Shown: in pieces, positions 1-8,281 of the stretch
Numbering within the stretch: position 1 is the first letter of the stretch
How the letters are laid out: every line of letters starts with the position of its first letter
Source: Burkholderiales bacterium
GTDB lineage: Bacteria > Pseudomonadota > Gammaproteobacteria > Burkholderiales > Casimicrobiaceae
DNA length: 64,000 bases
Direction: 5' to 3'
NCBI GenBank assembly: GCA_020853025.1
Contig: JADYZP010000025.1
Location: 1-64,000 of the forward strand
The notes under the pieces: model-generated
What the model saw: only the letters and a program-made list of their open reading frames with translations
Databases searched by the model: none
What the model was told of the DNA's origin: nothing
Made by a program: the position numbers and the translations under genes

Positions 1-1671
1 CTGCGCTGCATCGGCGCGACGACGCTCGACGAGTACCGCAAGTACGTCGAGAAGGACGCGGCACTCGATCGTCGCTTCCAGAGGGTGCTGGTCGACGAGC
101 CTTCGGTCGAGTCGACGATCGCGATCCTGCGCGGCCTGCAGGAGCGCTACGAGATCCACCACGGCGTCGACATCACCGATCCGGCGATCGTCGCCGCGGC
201 CGAGCTGTCGGCGCGCTACATCACCGATCGCTTTCTGCCGGACAAGGCGATCGACCTGATCGACGAAGCCGCGGCGCGCATCCGCATGGAGATCGACAGC
301 AAGCCCGAGGCGATGGACCGGCTCGAGCGGCGCGTGATCCAGCTGAAGATCGAGCGCGAGGCGGTCAAGAAGGAAAAGGACGAGGCATCGAAAAAGCGCC
401 TCGAGCACATCGAAGACGAGATCGGCAAGCTCGAGCGCGAATACGCGGACTTCGAGGAGGTCTGGAAGGCCGAGAAGGCCGACGTCGTCGGCACGCAGCA
501 CATCAAGGAGGAGATCGACAAGGTCAGGCTGCAGATGGACGAGGCCAAGCGCCGCGGCGACTGGCAAAAGATGTCCGAGCTGCAGTACGGCAAGCTGCCG
601 CAGCTCGAGGCGCAGTTGAAGAAGGCCGACACCGCGTTGCACGAGGACGCGGCGAAGAAGCCGCGGCTGCTGCGCACGCAGGTCGGCGCCGAGGAAATTG
701 CCGAGGTCGTGTCGCGTGCCACCGGCATTCCGGTATCGAAGATGATGCAGGGCGAGCGCGACAAGCTGTTGCAGATGGAGGACAAGCTGCACACGCGCGT
801 CATCGGCCAGGACGAGGCGGTGCGCCTGGTCTCCGACGCGATCCGGCGCTCGCGCTCCGGGCTGTCCGATCCCAACCGTCCCTACGGCTCGTTCCTGTTC
901 CTGGGGCCCACCGGTGTCGGCAAGACCGAGCTCACCACGGCGCTCGCCGAGTTTCTCTTCGATTCCGATCACATGATGGTCCGCATCGACATGTCGGAAT
1001 TCATGGAAAAGCACTCGGTCGCGCGACTGATCGGCGCGCCACCCGGATACGTCGGATACGAAGAAGGCGGCTACCTCACCGAGGCGGTGCGCCGCAAGCC
1101 GTACTCGGTGATCCTGCTCGACGAGATCGAGAAGGCGCACCCGGACGTGTTCAACGTGCTGCTGCAGGTGCTCGACGACGGGCGCATGACCGACGGCCAG
1201 GGCCGCACCGTGGACTTCAAGAACACGGTGATCGTGATGACGTCGAACCTGGGTTCGCACAGAATCCAGCAGATGACCGAAGAGGGCTCCGAGCAGGCGC
1301 TGATCAAGATCGCCGTCATGGCCGAGGTCAGGCAGCATTTCCGGCCGGAGTTCGTGAACCGGATCGACGAGATCGTCGTCTTCCACACGCTCGACGAGGC
1401 CAACATCATGAGCATCGCGCGCATCCAGCTCGCGTCGCTCGAGGAGCGGCTGAAGAAAATGGATATCGGGATGGCGGTCACCGATGCGGCGCTGAAGGCG
1501 GTTGCGCAGGCGGGCTTCGACCCGGTGTACGGGGCGCGGCCGTTGAAGCGAGCGATTCAGCAGCAGATCGAGAACCCGCTGGCGAAGGAGATTCTCTCCG
1601 GCAACTATGCGCCGGGTGATACGATCCACGTCCGCGAGAAGGGCGGGCAGATCGTGTTCGCGAAGGCTTGA
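1..1671 (+). CDS. clpB: ATP-dependent chaperone ClpB, C-terminal part (5' end outside window)
   Basis: Hsp100 disaggregase that works with DnaK to pull apart aggregates in the cytoplasm. The frame is open from base 1, so the N-terminal domain and the start of the first AAA+ module lie upstream. Visible: the end of NBD1, a charged coiled-coil middle domain (about bases 300-660) that separates ClpB from ClpA/ClpC, then NBD2 with Walker [10 protein letters not shown] (about 906-932), Walker B with LLDEIEKAH (about 1110-1140) and sensor TSNLGS. The C-terminus [12 protein letters not shown] is typical. Identity is secure; only the length cannot be judged. Confidence 0.97.
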   Translation: MRCIGATTLDEYRKYVEKDAALDRRFQRVLVDEPSVESTIAILRGLQERYEIHHGVDITDPAIVAAAELSARYITDRFLPDKAIDLIDEAAARIRMEIDSKPEAMDRLERRVIQLKIEREAVKKEKDEASKKRLEHIEDEIGKLEREYADFEEVWKAEKADVVGTQHIKEEIDKVRLQMDEAKRRGDWQKMSELQYGKLPQLEAQLKKADTALHEDAAKKPRLLRTQVGAEEIAEVVSRATGIPVSKMMQGERDKLLQMEDKLHTRVIGQDEAVRLVSDAIRRSRSGLSDPNRPYGSFLFLGPTGVGKTELTTALAEFLFDSDHMMVRIDMSEFMEKHSVARLIGAPPGYVGYEEGGYLTEAVRRKPYSVILLDEIEKAHPDVFNVLLQVLDDGRMTDGQGRTVDFKNTVIVMTSNLGSHRIQQMTEEGSEQALIKIAVMAEVRQHFRPEFVNRIDEIVVFHTLDEANIMSIARIQLASLEERLKKMDIGMAVTDAALKAVAQAGFDPVYGARPLKRAIQQQIENPLAKEILSGNYAPGDTIHVREKGGQIVFAKA

Positions 1672-1721
1672 TCGGGCATGGCGCCATCCGGGTACCGCGA
1701 CAGCCAGGCCGCATCCTCCGC

Positions 1722-2291
1722 ATGAATCATCGTCGCCTCGACCCGTCGCCGTGGATCGTGCGATTCGCGCATCTGGTGCCGGTCGGAGCGAGAGTCCTCG
1801 ACCTGGCTGCCGGACATGGCAGGCATGCGCGATTTTTCGCGGATCGCGGCGCGCAGGTCGTCGCGGTCGATCGCGATGCTGCGGCGCTCGCCTCGCTCGA
1901 CGGGCATCGCAGCGTCGCCAACCGTGTACTCGATCTCGAAAGCGGCGCCTGGCCGCTCGAGGGCGAGCGTTTCGACGCGATCGTCGTCGTCAACTACCTG
2001 CACCGGCGGTTGTTTCCGCATCTTCGTACTGCGCTGCAACCCGACGGCGTGCTGCTCTACGAAACCTTCGCGATGGGCAACGAGGCCTACGGTCGTCCGG
2101 CCAATCCCGACTTCCTGCTCTGCCGCGACGAACTGCTGACGGTGGCTGCGTTGCCGCCGTCGCCGCTGACCGTCGTCGCCTTCGAACAGGGGCGCGATGC
2201 CGATGGCGCGCGACCGAGCGTCGTGCAGCGGCTGGCGGCGGTGGGCGCTGCGCGCGTCTGGCCGCCACTCGTCGCGCCGACAACTACCTGA
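1722..2291 (+). CDS. class I SAM-dependent methyltransferase
   Basis: 189-residue cytoplasmic methyltransferase. After a short N-terminus comes the SAM-binding motif I, VLDLAAGHGRHARFF, then motif II-like VVAVDRDAAAL and the post-I acidic position in FDAIVVVNYLHR. This resembles the TehB/thiopurine type of small methyltransferases. I start at ATG 1722 (MNHRRLDPSP) because that is where family proteins begin; the frame is open back to an ATG at 1668 that overlaps the clpB stop. Substrate unknown. It lies 50 bases after clpB and could be cotranscribed. Confidence 0.8.
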   Translation: MNHRRLDPSPWIVRFAHLVPVGARVLDLAAGHGRHARFFADRGAQVVAVDRDAAALASLDGHRSVANRVLDLESGAWPLEGERFDAIVVVNYLHRRLFPHLRTALQPDGVLLYETFAMGNEAYGRPANPDFLLCRDELLTVAALPPSPLTVVAFEQGRDADGARPSVVQRLAAVGAARVWPPLVAPTTT

Positions 2292-2318
2292 AGGAACGCC
2301 GGACGGACGCCGGGGTCG

Positions 2319-2338
2319 AACCGCTGCCAGCAGCGGTT
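2319..2338 (+). terminator. hairpin between methyltransferase and dapA
   Basis: Perfect 8-base arms AACCGCTG / CAGCGGTT with a CCAG loop, 27 bases after the methyltransferase stop. No T-run follows, so as an intrinsic terminator it is weak; it could also be a transcript-end stabiliser. Confidence 0.35.
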
Positions 2339-2356
2339 GGCGTAGATGGATTGGGG

Positions 2357-2362
2357 TAAAAT
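2357..2362 (+). promoter_or_regulatory. candidate -10 element of dapA
   Basis: TAAAAT 25 bases before the dapA ATG. No good -35 box is visible at 16-18 bases upstream. If used, the leader is only about 18 nt and has no Shine-Dalgarno sequence. Confidence 0.35.
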
Positions 2363-2386
2363 GCCCGTTTTTGCTCAAGCGTTTAC

Positions 2387-3277
2387 ATGTTGACCGGAAG
2401 CCTCGTCGCGATCGTGACGCCGATGCAGAAGGGCGGTGCGCTCGACCTGCCGGCATTGCGCAAGCTCATCGACTTTCACGTGGCGAACGGCACGGCCGGC
2501 ATCGTCGTCGTCGGCACGACCGGTGAATCACCGACCGTCGATTACGACGAGCATTGCCTGCTGATCAGGACCGCGGTCGAGCACGCGGCGGGTCGCATTC
2601 CGGTGATCGCCGGCACTGGCGCCAATTCGACGGCTGAAGCGGTCGAACTGGCCGCCTACGCGGCAAAGGCGGGCGCGCATTCGCATCTGTCCGTCGTCCC
2701 CTATTACAACAAGCCGACGCAGGAAGGGTTGTACCGCCATTTTCGCACTATTGCAGAAGCCGTGGCGCTGCCGATGATCCTGTACAACGTGCCGGGACGC
2801 ACCGTCGCCGATCTTGCCAACGACACGACGCTGCGGCTGGCCGAGGTGCCGGGCATCGTCGGCATCAAGGACGCGACCGCCGATGTGGGCCGCGGCAGCG
2901 AACTCTTGAAGTCGCTCGCCGACGCCGGCCACACCGAATTTGCCGTGTACAGCGGCGAGGACATCACGGGACTGCCGTTGATGCTGATGGGCGGGCACGG
3001 CGTGATCTCGGTGACCGCCAACGTTGCACCCAAGCTGATGGCACAAATGTGCGCGGCGGCTCTTGCCGGCGACGTGGCGGCAGCCCGCGCCTGCAACCAT
3101 CGGCTGCTGCCTTTGCATCGCAGGCTTTTCATCGAGGCCAATCCGACCCCGACCAAGTGGTCGCTCGCCGAGATGGGTCGCATTCAGAACGAACTGCGGC
3201 TGCCGCTGGTCGCGCTTTCGCCGCAATTCCACGAGACCGTTCGCGCCGCGCTGCGCGCGGCTGACTGTCTCGCCTAA
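2387..3277 (+). CDS. dapA: 4-hydroxy-tetrahydrodipicolinate synthase
   Basis: Condenses pyruvate and aspartate semialdehyde, the first committed step of lysine/diaminopimelate synthesis. 296 residues, the usual length. Schiff-base lysine K161 in GIVGIKDAT, the proton-relay residues T44/T45 (GTTGES) and Y133 (LYNVPGR) are all in place. The ATG has no obvious Shine-Dalgarno sequence. bamC follows after 21 bases, the usual dapA-bamC pairing seen in beta- and gammaproteobacteria. Confidence 0.97.
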   Translation: MLTGSLVAIVTPMQKGGALDLPALRKLIDFHVANGTAGIVVVGTTGESPTVDYDEHCLLIRTAVEHAAGRIPVIAGTGANSTAEAVELAAYAAKAGAHSHLSVVPYYNKPTQEGLYRHFRTIAEAVALPMILYNVPGRTVADLANDTTLRLAEVPGIVGIKDATADVGRGSELLKSLADAGHTEFAVYSGEDITGLPLMLMGGHGVISVTANVAPKLMAQMCAAALAGDVAAARACNHRLLPLHRRLFIEANPTPTKWSLAEMGRIQNELRLPLVALSPQFHETVRAALRAADCLA

Positions 3278-3298
3278 GATACCGAGGTGGATGTCGCC

Positions 3299-4435
3299 AT
3301 GAACGCATACTTCCGTCGCCGGACGTCGATGACGATCGCGCTGCTGGCCGTCGCGCTGGTACTCGCCGGGTGCGAATCGCTGTCCGGACTTTCGCCGACC
3401 AAACGCATCGATTACAAGTCGGTCTCCTCCGGCCCTGCACTCGAATTGCCGCCGGACCTGGTCACACCGAAGTACGACGACCGCTACCAGGTGACGACTG
3501 CCACCGGCCTTGCGGCGGCCGGTACCAACCGTGGAGCGCGTACGGAGTTGCTGCCGACGACACCCGACGCCAAGATCGCGCGCGCCGGGAACGAGCGCTG
3601 GCTGGTCGTCAAGGCCACGCCCGAGCAGGCATGGAATACGACACGGGAATTCTGGCAGGAGTCCGGCTTCGTCCTCGCCGTCGAGAATCCGCAAGTCGGA
3701 GTGATGGAGACCGATTTCGCGGAGAACAGGGCCGAAGTTCCCAACGACTGGTTCAAGCGCTCGGTCGGCAAGCTGCTGGGCGACATTTTGTTCAGCACCT
3801 ACAAGCAGGACAAGTTCCGCACCCGCATCGAGCGCGGCGCCGAGCCGGGAACGGTCGAGATCTACATTTCGCACCGCGGCATGGAACAGGTGCCGACGGG
3901 CAAGATCGACAACTCTTCACCTGCGGCCTTCGTCTGGGCGGTCATGCCGCCGAATCCGGCGCTGGAAGCGGAAATGCTCACCCGGCTGATGATGAAGTTC
4001 GGCATCCCGGAGCCCGCCGCGCGCACCGCGGTCGTGCAGGCGGCGATCACGCCGGACAAGGCGCGCATCGACAAGAACGCCGATGGTTCGTACAGGCTGA
4101 TGGTCGACGATCCCTTCGATCGTACGTGGCGGCGCGTCGGACTGGCGCTCGACCGTGCGGGCTTTACCGTGGTCGACCGCGATCGCTCGCGCGGCGTCTA
4201 TTTCGTCCGCTATGGCGATCCGGACGCACTCGCCGCCAAGGCCAACGACGCCGGCTGGCTGACCAAGCTGCAGTTCTGGAAAAGCGACGAAAAGGACAAG
4301 CCCGAGCAGTATCAGATCGTGATCGCCGAAGCCGCGCAATCGAGCGTGGTCAGCGTTCAAAATCCGGGTGGCGCGCCCGACCGCACGGCCACCAGCGAGA
4401 AGATCCTGGCCTTGCTCAAGGAACAGCTGAAGTAG
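3299..4435 (+). CDS. bamC: outer membrane protein assembly factor BamC (NlpB/DapX) lipoprotein
   Basis: Lipoprotein of the BAM complex that inserts beta-barrel proteins into the outer membrane. Lipobox LAGC puts the lipidated cysteine at residue 25 after an arginine-rich, hydrophobic signal peptide. Residues near 33-50 match the conserved unstructured segment (IDYKS, LELPPDL) that lies on BamD, followed by two helix-grip domains. I use ATG 3299, which has GAGGTGG just upstream; a GTG at 3287 is also in frame. About 378 residues. Placed directly after dapA as in many relatives. Confidence 0.93.
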   Translation: MNAYFRRRTSMTIALLAVALVLAGCESLSGLSPTKRIDYKSVSSGPALELPPDLVTPKYDDRYQVTTATGLAAAGTNRGARTELLPTTPDAKIARAGNERWLVVKATPEQAWNTTREFWQESGFVLAVENPQVGVMETDFAENRAEVPNDWFKRSVGKLLGDILFSTYKQDKFRTRIERGAEPGTVEIYISHRGMEQVPTGKIDNSSPAAFVWAVMPPNPALEAEMLTRLMMKFGIPEPAARTAVVQAAITPDKARIDKNADGSYRLMVDDPFDRTWRRVGLALDRAGFTVVDRDRSRGVYFVRYGDPDALAAKANDAGWLTKLQFWKSDEKDKPEQYQIVIAEAAQSSVVSVQNPGGAPDRTATSEKILALLKEQLK

Positions 4436-4452
4436 CGCCGGACGCACGCGCG

Positions 4453-5220
4453 GTGCGCTTTGCCTCGATCGGCAGCGGCAGCGAAGGCAACGGTCTGGTC
4501 GTCGAGGCGGGCGGCACCCGGGTCCTGATCGACTGCGGATTCGGTGTGCGCGCCACGGCTTCGCGCCTGGCGCGCATCGGCGTCGCGCCCGAATCGCTGT
4601 CGGCGATCCTCGTCACGCATGAACATTCCGACCACGTCGGTGGCGTCCCGGCGTTTGCCGCGCGCCACCGGATACCGGTATGGCTCACCTTCGGAACGCT
4701 GACGATGGTCGGCGTGCGCTTCGCAGAGATGGAGCACGTCTACGGATTCGACAGCCACGACGCCTTTGCCATCGGAGACCTCGAAATCCGGCCGTTTCCG
4801 GTGCCGCACGACGCCCGCGAGCCGGTACAGTTCGTCGTCACCGATGGCGCATTCCGGCTGGGGGTGTTGACCGACCTCGGCGTCTCCACACCCTGCGTCG
4901 AGGCGAGTCTGAGCGGTTGCGACGCGCTGGTACTCGAATGCAACCATGATCCCGGCATGCTCGCCGGCAGCGATTACCCCAAGTCGCTGAAACAGCGCAT
5001 CGCCGGCCGCTTCGGCCATCTCGACAACGACAGCGCTGCAGCCTTGCTCGCCGCGCTCGAGACGCACCGATTGCAGCACATACTGGCGGCCCATCTGTCG
5101 CAGCAGAACAACACGCCCGGAAGGGCACGCGCGGCGCTCGCCGGTGCGCTTGGCTGCGACCCCGACTGGATCGGCATCGCCGATCAGGCGGACGGATTCG
5201 CGTGGCGCGAACTGACCTGA
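4453..5220 (+). CDS. MBL-fold metallo-hydrolase (YycJ/WalJ-like)
   Basis: 255-residue cytoplasmic metallo-beta-lactamase-fold protein. The metal motif HEHSDH is at residues 56-61, preceded by LIDCGFG and followed by a later PHDA and a C-terminal AHLSQQNNTP element. This is the YycJ-type arrangement, a presumed nuclease or phosphodiesterase; the in vivo substrate is not known. GTG start at 4453 gives the family N-terminus RFASIGSGSEGN. It begins 17 bases after bamC, and the dapA-bamC-MBL-purC run is probably one transcript. Confidence 0.85.
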   Translation: MRFASIGSGSEGNGLVVEAGGTRVLIDCGFGVRATASRLARIGVAPESLSAILVTHEHSDHVGGVPAFAARHRIPVWLTFGTLTMVGVRFAEMEHVYGFDSHDAFAIGDLEIRPFPVPHDAREPVQFVVTDGAFRLGVLTDLGVSTPCVEASLSGCDALVLECNHDPGMLAGSDYPKSLKQRIAGRFGHLDNDSAAALLAALETHRLQHILAAHLSQQNNTPGRARAALAGALGCDPDWIGIADQADGFAWRELT

Positions 5221-5239
5221 AACTTTCGAAGGACGACCG

Positions 5240-5962
5240 ATGGAAAAGAGGAACGAGCTTTACCGCGGCAAGGCGAAGACCGTCTACACGACCGACGACC
5301 CGCATTACCTGGTGATGCACTATCGCGATGACGTCTCGGCCTTCGATGGCGTCAAGCTCGCCAAGCTCGACCTGAAGGGGGAGACCAACAATCGGATCAA
5401 CGCGCACGTGATGGGCGTGCTCGAGTCCGCCGGCGTGAAGACGCACTTCGTGCGCCTGTTGAACGAACGCGAATCGCTGGTGAAGGCGATGAAAATGCTG
5501 CCGATCGAGTGTGTGGTGCGCAACGTATGCGCGGGCTCGATGGCCAAGCGCTACGGCATCGACGAAGGCACGCGATTGCCGGAGCCGATCTTCGAATTCT
5601 TCCTGAAAAGCGATGCGCTGCACGATCCGCTGTGCAACGACGACCACATACGCGTGCTGGGTTGGGCCAGCGCCGACGAGATCGGACAGATGAAGACGCT
5701 GACGCACCGCGTCAACGCCGTGCTGAAGCCGCTGTTCGCCGGCGCCGGTATCGATCTCGTCGACTATAAGCTCGAATTTGGCCATCCGCTCGACGATCCG
5801 CAGGGTCCGCTGGTGCTGGGCGACGAGTTCACGCCCGACGGCTGCCGGCTGTGGGATACGAAGAGCGGCGAGAAACTCGACAAGGATCGCTTCCGCCGCG
5901 ATCTCGGAGAAGTCATCGAGCGCTATCGGGAGGTGGCTATAAGGATCGGTGCGCCCTTGTAG
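5240..5962 (+). CDS. purC: phosphoribosylaminoimidazole-succinocarboxamide synthase
   Basis: SAICAR synthetase of de novo purine synthesis: ligates aspartate to CAIR using ATP. 240 residues, the short E. coli-like form. The N-terminal GKAKTVY, the RNVCAGSM segment and LVDYKLEFG are diagnostic. ATG 5240 is preceded by AAGGAC. It follows the MBL-fold gene by 19 bases on the same strand and converges on the next gene. Confidence 0.97.
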   Translation: MEKRNELYRGKAKTVYTTDDPHYLVMHYRDDVSAFDGVKLAKLDLKGETNNRINAHVMGVLESAGVKTHFVRLLNERESLVKAMKMLPIECVVRNVCAGSMAKRYGIDEGTRLPEPIFEFFLKSDALHDPLCNDDHIRVLGWASADEIGQMKTLTHRVNAVLKPLFAGAGIDLVDYKLEFGHPLDDPQGPLVLGDEFTPDGCRLWDTKSGEKLDKDRFRRDLGEVIERYREVAIRIGAPL

Positions 5963-5976
5963 CGGTGACCGGGACT

Positions 5977-6495
5977 TCAGAGCCCCAGCACCGTCGCGCC
6001 GAGCCCCGGTTCTCCGGTCGCCCAGATCTGCTCGAAGCGCGTGACCAGCGGCCGTGCGAGCTGCGGCTGCTCGATCGCGAGTGACGCGCGCGGCTGGTCG
6101 AAGTGAAAGCGATGCAGGAAGTGCCGGCCGTCGGCGATCAGCAGCGGGTCCATCGCGCTTTTCGCTTCCGATCCCGTCCTGTAAACGGTGAACGCGGGCG
6201 TGTGCATTCGAAGCAGCGCGAGCAGTCGCGGGCAGGAGGTCTCGAGCCGGCGCGTGTCGTGGACGATGAGGTCGATTTTCGAACTCGGCGCTCGGCGCAG
6301 GAAAGCGACCAGCCGCTCCGCGCGCGCCGCCGTCTGCCAGCCGCACTGCGAAAGGTCGACGTCGAAGATCTGCAGCCGGTGTTGGGCGAGGTCGATCAGC
6401 TCGTCGATGGCCGCGGCCTGCGCGGCGACCGTGTCGAGCATCGTCTCGCTCGGTTCGATGGGCGGGGGTGATTCAGCCGATGTGGAGGAAGCCAT
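5977..6495 (-). CDS. conserved hypothetical protein (acetyltransferase/phospholipase-D-like fold, DUF7931 type)
   Basis: 172 residues if started at ATG 6495, overlapping the end of the upstream roxA gene by 23 bases; GAGGG lies about 10 bases before that ATG. The C-terminal two thirds (ARAERLVAFLRR, IDLIVHDTRRLE, HFDQPRAS) resemble the small proteins that often follow the ribosomal oxygenase gene in betaproteobacteria. Function unknown. Translational coupling to roxA suggests a linked role, which is inference only. The match to DUF7931 is from memory. Confidence 0.6.
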   Translation of the reverse strand: MASSTSAESPPPIEPSETMLDTVAAQAAAIDELIDLAQHRLQIFDVDLSQCGWQTAARAERLVAFLRRAPSSKIDLIVHDTRRLETSCPRLLALLRMHTPAFTVYRTGSEAKSAMDPLLIADGRHFLHRFHFDQPRASLAIEQPQLARPLVTRFEQIWATGEPGLGATVLGL

Positions 6496-7615
6496 CGCGA
6501 TAGCCCTCGTGCAGGAACTTGATGACGCCAACGCCCAACGATGCTGCCACCGATGGCGGCAGCGCGCGCGCATCGGCGAGCGCCGCCAGCGCGGTACGCG
6601 CCGCCGAGGGCCAAGGCCACGCCTCACCGTTGACGTACATTGCGTCGTCATCATAGAGCCACTGCGTCCGCCGGTCGAGACGCAGGCCTTGCCTGCGGAT
6701 TGCCGCCGCGAAGGCCGCACGCGACATCGGTGCCTCCGGCGGGTCGAAGTACACGTTCGCCTTCGGTTCCGACAGCATCGTGCCGAGAAAGCGCGCGACG
6801 GTCGCCGGATCCCAACGAACCTGCGCCAGCGTGCGCACCGCGTCCCGCCGCATCGCGGCGCCTACGCGCGCCGGCTCGCCGGTGGGCTTCGCGTCCGGAT
6901 CGGCGTAGCGGCCCGGCAGCTCGACGCGGTCGCGCAGGTAGTCGAGGAATTGCTGCGCAAGTTCGGTATGCGTCGCGGCGCGGAAGCCGATCGAATACGT
7001 CGTGCAGGCGTCGATGGCGACACCGTCGTGCGCGTAGGTCGGCGGCAGGTAGAGCATGTCGCCGGGCGCCAGCACCGCGTCGTGCTCCGGCGCGAAGCAG
7101 CGCAGGATCTTCACCGGCAGCCCCGGGCGCAGCGTCAGATCGTCCTGCCGTCCGTAGCGCCAACGCCGCCGGCCGAAGCCCTGCAGCAGGAAGACGTCGT
7201 AGGAGTCGAAATGCGGACCCACGCCGCCGCCCTCGACCGCGTAGCTGACCATCAGGTCGTCCAGGCGCGCGTAGGGCAGGAACGCGAAGCGTCGCAACAG
7301 CGCGTCAGCAGCGTCGCTGTGCAGGTTGACGCCTTGCACCAGCAGCGTCCAATCGCGCTCCGGCAGCGACTTGAAGGCGGCCTTGCGGAAGGGGCCATGC
7401 TCGAGCGTGTAGCGGCGCCCGGTACGCACGACCAGTCGCGACTCGACGTCGTCGCGGCCGGCCAGAGTGACCAGATCCTCGCGCGTGAAGAGGCCTTCGA
7501 AACCGGCCAGCGCGCCGCGGACCAGCAGCGCCTCCTTGTGCCAATGGCGTGACAGAAAGCTGCGGTGCGTGCGCTTACCCAGCAATGACAGGCGCGAGTT
7601 CGAAACCTTGGTCAT
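6473..7615 (-). CDS. roxA: JmjC-type ribosomal oxygenase (RoxA/YcfD-like cupin)
   Basis: Fe(II)/2-oxoglutarate-dependent hydroxylase; the family enzyme hydroxylates an arginine of ribosomal protein L16. 380 residues, full length. Iron ligands H135 and D137 (GPHFDSYDVF) and a distal H196 (PPTYAHDG) are visible, with the conserved LLQGFGRRRW after the first pair. The C-terminal winged-helix-like part is present. The L16 substrate is transferred from the family, not seen here. Confidence 0.9.
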   Translation of the reverse strand: MTKVSNSRLSLLGKRTHRSFLSRHWHKEALLVRGALAGFEGLFTREDLVTLAGRDDVESRLVVRTGRRYTLEHGPFRKAAFKSLPERDWTLLVQGVNLHSDAADALLRRFAFLPYARLDDLMVSYAVEGGGVGPHFDSYDVFLLQGFGRRRWRYGRQDDLTLRPGLPVKILRCFAPEHDAVLAPGDMLYLPPTYAHDGVAIDACTTYSIGFRAATHTELAQQFLDYLRDRVELPGRYADPDAKPTGEPARVGAAMRRDAVRTLAQVRWDPATVARFLGTMLSEPKANVYFDPPEAPMSRAAFAAAIRRQGLRLDRRTQWLYDDDAMYVNGEAWPWPSAARTALAALADARALPPSVAASLGVGVIKFLHEGYRDGFLHIG

Positions 7616-7807
7616 TTCAATTCCTTGCGGTGCAACGCACTACCCGCGACGCATGAAGCACCCGTGTGGGCAACGCTGCAGCGTTGCGCGGCGTCGCGTC
7701 CGGTCCCGGTCTGCGCCGCTTGTACAATACCGGTGCCGCAGTCGTGCCGGCGCCCGAAGCACGCGCGAAGTACGCTTCCACCTTCCTTCCCAATACCGAG
7801 CCCGCCG

Positions 7808-8281
7808 ATGAACATCTTTGCCAACACCGCCGTCACCATCACCTTCAAGCTGTTCGACGCGAGCAACACGCTGATCGAGGAGTCGCCCGAGCCGTTGGTC
7901 TACCTGCACGGCGGCCAGTCCGGGATTTTTCCGAAGATCGAGGCTGCGCTCAACTCCAAGAAGGTCGGTGACTCGGTCTCGGTGACGCTCGAGCCCGAGG
8001 ACGCGTTCGGCGAGTACGACGCGAAGATGATACGTCTGGAGCCGGTCGCCGACCTGCCGCCGGATGTCGCGGTCGGTGGCCACCTGGTCGCCGAGCAGGA
8101 AGGCCAGGAAGTTGTCTGGCGCGTGACGGGCATCGCCGACGGCAAGGCGGTGCTCGACGCGAATCACGAGCTCGCAGGCCAGCGGCTGCGCTTCGACTGC
8201 ACGGTGATGGATATTCGGCCGGCGACCCAGGACGAGATCGCGCACGGGCACGTGCATGGTCCGCACGGGCATCATCACTGA
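7808..8281 (+). CDS. slyD: FKBP-type peptidyl-prolyl isomerase, SlyD-like
   Basis: 157-residue cytoplasmic prolyl isomerase/metallochaperone. The FKBP half ([18 protein letters not shown]) is interrupted by the insert-in-flap domain (residues about 70-125), and the tail [11 protein letters not shown] is a short histidine-rich metal-binding end of the SlyD kind, much shorter than in E. coli. ATG 7808 begins the canonical domain; the frame is open upstream, but that part looks unlike protein. The stop overlaps the mutS stop by 7 bases (convergent). Confidence 0.88.
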   Translation: MNIFANTAVTITFKLFDASNTLIEESPEPLVYLHGGQSGIFPKIEAALNSKKVGDSVSVTLEPEDAFGEYDAKMIRLEPVADLPPDVAVGGHLVAEQEGQEVVWRVTGIADGKAVLDANHELAGQRLRFDCTVMDIRPATQDEIAHGHVHGPHGHHH

